Below are positions 17,645-24,615 of a stretch of 64,000 nt of DNA, piece by piece; positions within the stretch are counted from its first letter, which is position 1; every line of letters starts with the position of its first letter. The translations under genes and the position numbers were made by a program. The notes beneath the pieces were generated by a model that was given only the letters and a program-made list of their open reading frames with translations, did not search any database and was not told the origin of the DNA. Source of the stretch: Ferdinandcohnia sp047246645 (GTDB lineage: Bacteria > Bacillota > Bacilli > Bacillales > Bacillaceae_L); contig NZ_JBFOKR010000012.1 of NCBI RefSeq assembly GCF_047246645.1, positions 1 through 64,000 of the forward strand, read 5' to 3'.

Positions 17645-17929
17645 TTGGTTAGAGAAATTATTTTAAATGATTATGTACTTAAAGTCACTTCTTATCAAAA
17701 AACAAACGAAAATGGAAAGCTAAAAATCTCTGTTGATTTTAAAGTAACAAGTGAAGATTATCATGATGTTACAACTTTACTATACAAAGGTAAATTTACG
17801 CTGAATGTTCCAGACGAAGACTTAACCTGTAAAGTGAAAATTGATCAGTATTTTACTTCGGTAACGAATTTATATGAAAAAGGACAATCAGGGGACTTCT
17901 CATTAATTTTGCTTGAAGTAACAGAATAG
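17645..17929 (+). CDS. DUF3219 family protein (YkvR-like)
   Basis: A 94-residue beta-rich protein matching DUF3219 / B. subtilis YkvR: LNDYVLKVTSYQ, the VTSEDYHDVTTLLY core and a terminal FSLILLEVTE strand. The function is unknown. The start TTG at 17645 is supported by AGAAGAGG 8 bases upstream. A longer in-frame reading begins inside the methyltransferase gene and lacks a ribosome site. It is the middle gene of a three-gene operon. Confidence 0.75.
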   Translation: MVREIILNDYVLKVTSYQKTNENGKLKISVDFKVTSEDYHDVTTLLYKGKFTLNVPDEDLTCKVKIDQYFTSVTNLYEKGQSGDFSLILLEVTE

Positions 17930-17945
17930 AAGGGAGTTGGCTAGT

Positions 17946-18965
17946 GTGAAATTAAGTATATTAGATCAAGTTCCCATTTCTTCTATGCAAACACCTCAAG
18001 ATGCTTTATTTGAATCAGTGAAACTCGCCCAAGCAGGAGAAAAACTTGGATACAATAGATACTGGATAGCAGAGCATCACGATTTGTCTGGACTTGCCTG
18101 TTCTGCACCTGAAGTAATGTTGGGGTTACTTGGTACACACACCAAAACTATCCGAATTGGCTCCGGTGCTGTTTTGTTACCACATTATAAGCCTTATAAA
18201 GTGGCTGAGATTTACAATATGCTGGCGACTCTTTTTCCAAACCGAATCGATCTTGGAATCGGAAGGGCCCCGGGCGGTTCTGCAGAGGTAACGAATGCAT
18301 TATCCGATAACTTTCTCCAAAATGTTTGGAAAATGCCAAAATCAGTTGAGGAACTACTTCATTTTATATATAACGATTTTCCATCTGACCATGAATTTGC
18401 AAAAATTTCAGCTGCACCTGTTCCAAATACTCCACCGAAACCTTGGCTGTTAGGAACGAGCAAAAAGAGTGCTAAGTTGGCAGCTGAAATGGGTATGGCA
18501 TATACGTTTGGACTATTCATGAGTGATAGTGATGGAAAAAATATAATCAGGCAGTACCGAGATAATTTTTCACCGCGTAAACAAGGAGACAAACCTGAAG
18601 TAATTGTAACTGTATCAGCGATATGCTCTGATACTACAGAAAACGCCGAAGACATTGCCTTAAGTTCGTTTGTGTGGGGACTTCAAAAGGAAAAAGGGAT
18701 TGGCACTAACGGACTTCCCACAATAGAAAAGGCTAAAGAGTACATAACGAATGAAAAAGTAAATGACGCTTTTGAAAAAATGAAAAAAAAGGCAATCATA
18801 GGAGATCCTAAATTAGTAATAAGTAGGCTTGAAGAATTAAAAGAAACCTATCAAGCTGACGAATTGATGATTGTGACTATCACACATTCTCCCGAAGATC
18901 GTATTCGTTCCTATGAATTAATTGCAAAGGAAGCCCTATGCAAAAATCCCCTCTCAAAAAATTGA
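17946..18965 (+). CDS. LLM-class flavin-dependent oxidoreductase
   Basis: A 339-residue luciferase-like monooxygenase of the single-component, MsnO8-type subfamily common in Bacillus: KLSILDQVPISS at the N terminus, YWIAEHHDLSGLACSAPEV, the GSGAVLLPHYKPYKVAE strand and RIDLGIGRAPGG. It has a TIM-barrel fold and uses reduced FMN; the substrate is unknown. The start GTG at 17946 has GGGAG about 9 bases upstream; TTG at 17937 lies too close to that site. The last codons overlap an inverted repeat (18948-18971). Confidence 0.88.
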   Translation: MKLSILDQVPISSMQTPQDALFESVKLAQAGEKLGYNRYWIAEHHDLSGLACSAPEVMLGLLGTHTKTIRIGSGAVLLPHYKPYKVAEIYNMLATLFPNRIDLGIGRAPGGSAEVTNALSDNFLQNVWKMPKSVEELLHFIYNDFPSDHEFAKISAAPVPNTPPKPWLLGTSKKSAKLAAEMGMAYTFGLFMSDSDGKNIIRQYRDNFSPRKQGDKPEVIVTVSAICSDTTENAEDIALSSFVWGLQKEKGIGTNGLPTIEKAKEYITNEKVNDAFEKMKKKAIIGDPKLVISRLEELKETYQADELMIVTITHSPEDRIRSYELIAKEALCKNPLSKN

Positions 18966-18971
18966 GAGGGG
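18948..18971 (-). terminator. Inverted repeat at the end of the LLM gene
   Basis: CCCCTCTCA and TGAGAGGGG form a 9-bp stem. A T-run follows on the minus strand (ATTTTT) but not on the plus strand. It may therefore stop minus-strand transcripts coming from the AI-2E-type gene, while being part of the LLM coding end. Confidence 0.45.
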
Positions 18972-19015
18972 ATAACTTAGTAAAAGAATATATAATTTTC
19001 AACTTAGTTTTTGGT

Positions 19016-19252
19016 GTCCAGCTCCAGCGCCTAGCCCCTCGAGGTCGCTTCACCCCTCCTGCGGCGGCAACACTAAGGAATGCTTCGTGAGGTTAATCCT
19101 CGCAGGAAAAAAGCTTTGCTTTTTTTCGAGCCTCCTCGTCAGGGTTCCAGCGCTTGTCGGACTTGCACAGGATGTGCTGACATCGACGTTCGCCACAGGA
19201 CGTGGCGGCTGTTTAGTCGATGTTCCTATTTCCTAGACGCTTACGCTTTTCT
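19016..19252 (-). repeat. Long modular intergenic repeat, copy A2
   Basis: The reverse complement begins AGAAAAGCGTAAGCGTCT and ends GGCGCTGGAGCTGGAC. It is nearly identical to A3 (24127-24422) but lacks a 58-base internal block between GCGCTGG and AACCCTGACGAGG. Its left boundary coincides with the stop codon of the AI-2E-type gene at 19252-19254. Confidence 0.92.
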
Positions 19253-20358
19253 TATGTTTCCACTGACAAATCAGCTTTTTTCTTCGCTTTTAGGAACTTC
19301 ACAACATTAATAACAACTGTTTTTACGACGGCATATGTAGGAATCGCCAGCACCATACCTAATACTCCAGCAAGATTACCTGCTGCTAGTAAAAGAATGA
19401 TAATTGTTGCAGGATGTGTGTCCAAGCTTTTTCCTAAGATAAGAGGGGAAAGAACATTTCCTTCTATCTGCTGTGCTGCCAAGATAACAATGATAACTAA
19501 CAATGCTTTTGTTGGTGAATCAAATAAAGCTACGATAACTGCAGGAGCACCTCCAAGGATTGGTCCTACGTATGGGATAATGTTCGTTACTGCCACGATT
19601 AAAGCCATTACAAGAGCAAAGGGGAGATCAATTATTAAATACCCGATAAAAGCTAATGTACCAACTGCAAGGGCAACCGTTACTTGACCTTGTATATAGG
19701 CAGATAGAGTCTCACCGGTTTCTTTTAAAATATTTAAGCCTTCCTGTCTATATGCTGAAGGAAGAAATTTAGAAATGGCATTCGGAAAACGATGTCCATC
19801 CTTAAACATATAAAATAGTAGAAATGGAACAGTAACTAAAATGACTGCAATATCTGCGATTACACCAATAAATTGAGACAACCCACCTGTGATTCGGTTA
19901 GGTATTGTGTTCGCAAATTCAATGAGTCGTTGTTCAATCGTTTCTAGAAGTTCATTTTGCTCATTCTGAATCCATTTGAATTCAGATGATTGTGCAACAT
20001 CCTCAAAGAATTCTAATGTTTGGTTTGCATATCCTGGAAGTGCATTCCCTAAAGCGGTAAATTGCTTAGTAATTGTCGGAACCAAATTCCCAAATGCCAA
20101 CACAATTAAACCAAAAAATACGACGTATATGATTAGTATTCCAAGTACCCTTGGGACCTTACGACGTTGTAAGAAGTTTACAACCGGGTTCAATAGGAAG
20201 TACAAAAACCCCGTAATTAAAATAGGAAAAAAGATTGTTGAGAAAAACACACCAATTGGTGCAAATAAAAACGTAATTTTTGTTGAGACAAAGACAATTG
20301 TTAAAATTAATAGGATTTGGATTAGCCAATATTGAAATTTTTTCTTCGACAAATGCAT
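19252..20358 (-). CDS. AI-2E family transporter
   Basis: A 368-residue polytopic membrane protein of the AI-2E/PerM (YtvI/YrrI-type) family. Two N-terminal spans (FQYWLIQILLILTIVFVSTK and IFFPILITGFLYFLLNPVVN) are followed by an extracellular helical region and at least five more spans, with the family motif VPFLLFYMFKDG near residue 176. Members have been linked to autoinducer-2 export or to sodium/proton exchange; which applies here cannot be told. The ATG at 20358 is close to AAGAAGG; the in-frame TTG at 20352 has better spacing. The final codon abuts repeat A2. Confidence 0.88.
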   Translation of the reverse strand: MHLSKKKFQYWLIQILLILTIVFVSTKITFLFAPIGVFFSTIFFPILITGFLYFLLNPVVNFLQRRKVPRVLGILIIYVVFFGLIVLAFGNLVPTITKQFTALGNALPGYANQTLEFFEDVAQSSEFKWIQNEQNELLETIEQRLIEFANTIPNRITGGLSQFIGVIADIAVILVTVPFLLFYMFKDGHRFPNAISKFLPSAYRQEGLNILKETGETLSAYIQGQVTVALAVGTLAFIGYLIIDLPFALVMALIVAVTNIIPYVGPILGGAPAVIVALFDSPTKALLVIIVILAAQQIEGNVLSPLILGKSLDTHPATIIILLLAAGNLAGVLGMVLAIPTYAVVKTVVINVVKFLKAKKKADLSVET

Positions 20359-20441
20359 GTACCTTCTTTTCTAGTAATATTACAAAAAGTATATCAATTC
20401 ACAATAAATAATACAATTACTACCTTATAAATCCTACTAAT

Positions 20442-21179
20442 TTACATTTCATATGTCTTAACGTAGATTTCATCTGTAAATTCTTCCGGCTTCCCATCAA
20501 ATATGATTTCACCATTTTTTAAAGCAAGAATTCTAGTAGCGTATTGTTTAGCTAATGCGACATCGTGTAGGTTCATAATTGAAAGTAAGTGATAACGATG
20601 ATGCAATTCATCCAAAAGAGTAAAAATGCGACTGGCAGTCCCAGGGTCTAAACTCGCCACAGGTTCATCTCCTAAAAACACGCGAGGTTTTTGAAGAAGT
20701 GCCCGAGCAATTCCAACTCTTTGCTTTTGTCCGCCGCTTAACTTTTCGACTCTCCTATTTTGATAATCCGATAAACCAACAACTGAAAGTACATTTTGGG
20801 CTTCCAGAATTTCATCCTTTGAAAACCAGCCTACTAGATTCTTGAAAGAACTCCGATAACCAAACATCCCGGTTAATACATTTTGCATAACAGTTAACCG
20901 GGGAATTAGATTAAAATGTTGAAAAATCATTCCCATTTCTCTTCTTACTTTTCTGAGATCTTCATTACTTTTAGTAGACAATGCTTCGCCATTCCAAAAG
21001 ACTTCTCCACTTGTTGGTATTTGCAGGCCATTTAGGCATCTGATTAGTGTCGATTTACCAGCGCCACTTTTACCTAAAACACAAATAAATTCACCCTCGG
21101 TTAATGTAAGATTTATAGAAGAAAGAGCGTTATGTTTGGCTTCTGGGAAGTATACAGATACATTCTTTAATTCAATCAT
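20442..21179 (-). CDS. phnC: Phosphonate-type ABC transporter ATP-binding protein
   Basis: A 245-residue ABC ATPase of the PhnC family. Walker A GKSGAGKST lies near 37, the Q-loop in MGMIFQHFNLIPRLTV, the signature LSGGQKQRVGIARAL and Walker B VFLGDEPVASLDP. PhnC subtype features include GYRSSFKNLVGWFS between Q-loop and signature. The start MIELKNVSV at 21179 has GGAG 10 bases upstream; the ATG at 21194 overlaps the phnE stop but has no ribosome site. It would energise PhnE and PhnD encoded just upstream. No phosphonate-degrading gene lies nearby, and selD/tRNA-Sec are the neighbours, so the substrate may not be a phosphonate. Confidence 0.92.
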   Translation of the reverse strand: MIELKNVSVYFPEAKHNALSSINLTLTEGEFICVLGKSGAGKSTLIRCLNGLQIPTSGEVFWNGEALSTKSNEDLRKVRREMGMIFQHFNLIPRLTVMQNVLTGMFGYRSSFKNLVGWFSKDEILEAQNVLSVVGLSDYQNRRVEKLSGGQKQRVGIARALLQKPRVFLGDEPVASLDPGTASRIFTLLDELHHRYHLLSIMNLHDVALAKQYATRILALKNGEIIFDGKPEEFTDEIYVKTYEM

Positions 21180-21193
21180 AAAAGGACACTCCA

Positions 21194-21949
21194 TTACATT
21201 ACTTTGTTCCGTACATAACTACCTAATGTATCAACGATGATAACAATGACCATTATTAACAATACATCAAGAGAAACCGACGAATATTGAAAGCTTTTAA
21301 AATCATTAAAAAGACGCTGCCCAATTCCACCTCCGCCAATAAATCCGAGGATAAGGGAAGTTCGGATTGCGACTTCAAAACGATAAAAGTACTGAGATAA
21401 TACATTCGGCCAGATTTGCGGAATGATGCTAAAGAGGGACGCAAACCAACTTTTTGCTCCTACCGCATTCATCGCTTCCTGAGGACCCGGGTCAGATGCT
21501 TCGATGAGTTCAGATATTAATTTACCAAGAACTCCAATATTATGTAACATGATAGCCAGTACTGCCGGGAAGGGACCAAGTCCTAGTGCTGTCAATAAAA
21601 TTAACCCAAATACAATTTCCGGTACTGATCGAACAAAGCTTAATACCATTCTAGAAAAATGATAGATAAAAGGGGAGGGAGAAGTATTTCGAGCAGCAAT
21701 AAAACTTAAAGGTATTCCTATTACCAAACCGAAAATACTTCCTAGAAAAGCCATTGCCAATGTTTCAGCACTATCTAAAAGCATATAACGTAGTGAGGAA
21801 ACATCCATCGGAAACCACTGTGAAAGAAAATCAATCATATTCCGAAAATCTTTAAACTTTGAAAGATCAAATTGAGTGAGTTTCATACTATAATATATAG
21901 CGATACCTAACAAAAGCAGGATAGGTATGGTTCTGCGTTTAAACCACAA
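21194..21949 (-). CDS. phnE: Phosphonate-type ABC transporter permease
   Basis: A 251-residue inner-membrane permease of the PhnE family with five to six spans (first span about 8-26). The EAA-type coupling loop is IEASDPGPQEAMNAVGAKSWFAS near 145-165. An N-terminal region MIDFLSQWFPMD precedes the core, as in PhnE. The start is TTG (or the adjacent GTG) near 21949, with only a weak ribosome site. It begins 11 bases after phnD stops, and its stop overlaps the start region of phnC, so D-E-C form a tight operon. Confidence 0.92.
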   Translation of the reverse strand: MWFKRRTIPILLLLGIAIYYSMKLTQFDLSKFKDFRNMIDFLSQWFPMDVSSLRYMLLDSAETLAMAFLGSIFGLVIGIPLSFIAARNTSPSPFIYHFSRMVLSFVRSVPEIVFGLILLTALGLGPFPAVLAIMLHNIGVLGKLISELIEASDPGPQEAMNAVGAKSWFASLFSIIPQIWPNVLSQYFYRFEVAIRTSLILGFIGGGGIGQRLFNDFKSFQYSSVSLDVLLIMVIVIIVDTLGSYVRNKVM

Positions 21950-21960
21950 GATAATCAGCT

Positions 21961-22854
21961 CTATTCCGTAATTATTCCTTGTTTTATAGCCGCCTGTCTA
22001 ATACTTTCATAGTCTTCATTAGATGCCTTTGTAAATCCACTTGCACCAAATGCTGCTAAAATACTTTCGTCCTTAATTGCTAAAAAGATATCCTGTAATC
22101 GTTCGATGGTTTCGTTATCAGTATCCTTATGAACAGCCCAAGGATACTGAAATAACTTTTCAGACTGCCAAATAGTTTTGAATTGCGAGCCATCAATTTT
22201 TTTCGTATCTACAAGTTGGTTATAGATTGCACTATCAATAGCACCAGCATCTACCTGTTTATTTTGAACTGCTAAAGCAGTTGCATCATGCGAACCTGTG
22301 AATCGTACAGATTTAAACTTATGTTCATCTTCAGACTGGAAGACACCTCGATCATTTAATTCAATTGAGGGAATAAGTGATCCTGAAGTAGAATTGATAT
22401 CTCCAAACGCAAAATCAATATCATTTGCATTTACAGTTAGGTCCTCAATTGAGTTAAGCGGACTATCCTTATGAGTGATTATATACGAATGGTAAAAAGG
22501 TTCACCATTTATTAATTGAGTAATAATTGCTTTTGCGCCACTTTTCTCATGTGCCACCACGTATGTTAATGGACCAAAATAGGCCATATCAATCTTGTCG
22601 TAGTTCATCGCTTCCACAACACCGTTATAATCAGGATAAACTTCAACCGAAACATCTCGATTAAGTTTTTCAGTTAAAAGTGTCTGTAACTTATCCATTG
22701 CCGTTTCCATTTCTCCGACTGTTTGAACAGGTATTACACCAATTGTAAACGGATCTGAATTTTCACCTTTAGACTCATTTTTATCGTTCTCACTACATGC
22801 ACCTAGCATTAATATAAAAACAATTGAAATTGCTATTACCACATATTTTTTCAA
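21961..22854 (-). CDS. phnD: PhnD-type substrate-binding lipoprotein
   Basis: A 297-residue lipoprotein. The signal ends in a lipobox LMLGAC, with Cys20 as the lipidated residue when the TTG at 22854 is used (AGAGGTG upstream; the GTG at 22863 lies inside that site). The mature part is the periplasmic-binding fold of the PhnD/PtxB/SsuA-like family, with the oxyanion-binding INSTSGSLIPS motif near 168. Such proteins bind phosphonate, phosphite, methylphosphonate or related oxyanions. It is the first gene of the phnDEC operon and is separated from selD by a terminator. Because phosphite and selenite are similar-sized anions, a selenium oxyanion is a possible ligand; this is inference from context only. 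Confidence 0.9.
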   Translation of the reverse strand: MKKYVVIAISIVFILMLGACSENDKNESKGENSDPFTIGVIPVQTVGEMETAMDKLQTLLTEKLNRDVSVEVYPDYNGVVEAMNYDKIDMAYFGPLTYVVAHEKSGAKAIITQLINGEPFYHSYIITHKDSPLNSIEDLTVNANDIDFAFGDINSTSGSLIPSIELNDRGVFQSEDEHKFKSVRFTGSHDATALAVQNKQVDAGAIDSAIYNQLVDTKKIDGSQFKTIWQSEKLFQYPWAVHKDTDNETIERLQDIFLAIKDESILAAFGASGFTKASNEDYESIRQAAIKQGIITE

Positions 22855-22908
22855 GTCATACACCTCTAATTATGTAATTTCTATACTATTGTTATATCCA
22901 AACAACGT

Positions 22909-22936
22909 AAAAAGGACTCTCATCCGAGTCCTTTTT
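22909..22936. terminator. Terminator between selD and phnD
   Basis: AAAAAGGACTC and GAGTCCTTTTT form an 11-bp stem around a six-base loop. It overlaps the selD stop codon and is symmetric. It separates selD from the phn operon, which must have its own promoter or depend on read-through. Confidence 0.88.
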
Positions 22937-23987
22937 AGACAACCTTGATTTTTCCAAGTGAATCACTAGTAACTTCACCAATGATAGAAGCAGAGACATT
23001 TTTCGTACGAAGCTCATCAAGTAGAGATTGTGCTTCTGACTCTGGTACTGAGAGGAGAAGTCCTCCAGAAGTGATTGCATCACAAAGAATCAATTGATCA
23101 ATTTCATCAATGGTATCAGCATACTCCACACGATTTGAAAGCCAAGAGTGATTTTTCTTCGTTCCTCCAGGAATGACTTTTTGCTCAGCTAGTTCTCTAG
23201 TTCGTGGCAATATTGGTATATCCTTAAAGTTAATTGTCACTCCAACATTACTGCCTTCAGCCATTTCCATTGCATGACCTAGCAGGCCAAAGCCGGTTAT
23301 GTCTGTACAAGCATGGACATTATAAGGTTCCATCACTTCCGCAGCAGCTTTATTGAGAGTTGCCATCACTTCGGTAACTGTTGCAATATCATTTTCTTCT
23401 AACAAGTCTCGTTTAATAGCAGTAGTTAGTATCCCTACACCAATCGGTTTTGTTAAAATAAGGCGGTCACCCGGTTTTGCGCCGGCATTGGCACGAATCT
23501 TTTGTGGATGAACAGTACCTGTGACAGACAAGCCGAACTTCGGCTCCTTGTCATCAATTGAATGCCCACCAACTAATGAAGCACCAGATTCTTTTACTTT
23601 TTCAGCAGCACCTGCCAAAATCTCTGCAAGAATACTTTTATCTAATGTATTAATAGGAAATGCTACTATATTCATAACCGTAATTGGCTTTCCACCCATT
23701 GCATACACATCACTTAAAGCGTTAGCAGCAGCAATTTGACCAAACATATATGGATCGTCAACAATAGGAGTGAAAAAGTCTAGTGTTTGAACAAGTGCAA
23801 GATCTTCCGTTATCTTGTATACACCTGCATCATCAGGCGTATCTAGACCTACAAGCAAATTAGGATTGGGTACAGCTTTCGGTATATGACACAGAACCTG
23901 TGCCAGGTCCTCAGGACCAATTTTGCATCCTCAGCCAGCTTTGGTGGAAAGGGAAGTTAATTTGATGATTTCTTCCTTTTTAGACAT
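22935..23987 (-). CDS. selD: Selenophosphate synthetase, itself a selenoprotein (Sec19)
   Basis: SelD makes selenophosphate from selenide and ATP, the Se donor for Sec-tRNA synthesis. The gene needs UGA recoding: from the ATG at 23987 (AGGAG 8 bases upstream) translation reads MSKKEEIIKLTSLSTKAG, then TGA at 23933-23931, then GCKIGPEDLAQVL. This is the catalytic motif in which E. coli SelD has Cys17 and Lys20; here they are Sec19 and Lys22. With Sec the protein is 350 residues, normal for SelD. Conventional calling starts at an internal TTG near 23858 and loses the active site. The rest is typical of the AIRS/PurM-like fold (DDAGVY, FTPIVDDPYMFG, GGHSIDD, DITGFGLLGH). It lies 39 bases downstream of tRNA-Sec on the same strand, so the two are probably co-transcribed. 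Confidence 0.95.
23894..23930 (-). promoter_or_regulatory. Candidate SECIS element in selD
   Basis: Just after the UGA two alternative hairpins can form on the minus strand: GGTCC-TGA-GGACC (17 bases from the UGA), or GGACCT-GGCAC-AGGTTC (26 bases). Both loop distances fit bacterial SECIS elements. Which one SelB recognises cannot be settled by eye. Confidence 0.6.
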
Positions 23988-24026
23988 CACATTCACTCCT
24001 TTATATGCACAAAAGTATTTTTATAT

Positions 24027-24123
24027 TGGCGGGACTGTGTGGGAATCGAACCCACCGAAGACGACACGCGCCTCCCTCAGGGTTTTGAAGACCCAGGGGG
24101 ACACCAGCACCCCAGCCAGCCCC
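24027..24123 (-). tRNA. selC: tRNA-Sec (UCA)
   Basis: On the minus strand a 97-base tRNA with long extra arm: acceptor GGGGCTGG, an anticodon stem-loop GGGTCTTCAAAACCC with UCA anticodon, a long variable arm (GAGGGAGGCGCGTGTCGTCTTC region), T-loop GGTTCGATTCC and encoded CCA end. Length and UCA anticodon identify selenocysteine tRNA. It lies directly upstream of selD, with only 4 bases between its 5' end and repeat A3, so its promoter must lie within or beyond that repeat. Confidence 0.95.
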
Positions 24124-24126
24124 ATA

Positions 24127-24422
24127 AGAAAAGCGCAAGCGCCTAGGAAATAGGAACATCGACTAAACAGCCGCCACGTCCTGTGGCGAACGTCGATGTC
24201 AGCACATCCTGTGCAAGTCCGACAAGCGCTGGCCGGCTAATGTCGCCACATCCTGTGGCAACGCCGGCACTAGCACGTCCTGTGCGTCGGAACCCTGACG
24301 AGGAGGCTCGAAAAAAAGCAGAGCTTTTTTCCTGCGAGGATTAACCTCACGAAGCATTCCTTAGTGTTGCCGCCGCAGGAGGGGGGAAGCGACCTCGAGG
24401 GGCTAGGCGCTGGAGCTAGACA
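24127..24422 (+). repeat. Long modular intergenic repeat, copy A3
   Basis: Begins AGAAAAGCGCAAGCGCCT and ends TAGGCGCTGGAGCTAGAC. It contains four mini hairpins: GCCACGTCCTGTGGC, GCACATCCTGTGC, GCCACATCCTGTGGC and GCACGTCCTGTGC. It fills most of the space between the divergent tRNA-Sec/selD and selB units. It is nearly identical to A2 apart from a 58-base block. Confidence 0.92.
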
Positions 24423-24615
24423 TTATAAACTAGGTTGGAATTCTTAGACAACCAACCATTTCATTATATACAGGAGTTGCTTTTTATAGCAAATAGAATA
24501 CATTTGCAAATGATAAACACCGTACTAGATTTATTGAGTACTCAAAGCTTGAACTTATTACATGCTAACTAGTAAAGTAGAAAGTAGTTTAGATAAAATG
24601 AGAGGAGGTCGTAAA

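Noticed and set aside
19080..19310. ORF over repeat A2 and the end of the AI-2E-type gene
   Set aside because: Shadow frame created by the GC-rich repeat; antisense to a clear gene end.
23923..24153. Open reading frame on the plus strand across tRNA-Sec
   Set aside because: It is antisense to tRNA-Sec and the selD N terminus and runs into repeat A3; no ribosome site.
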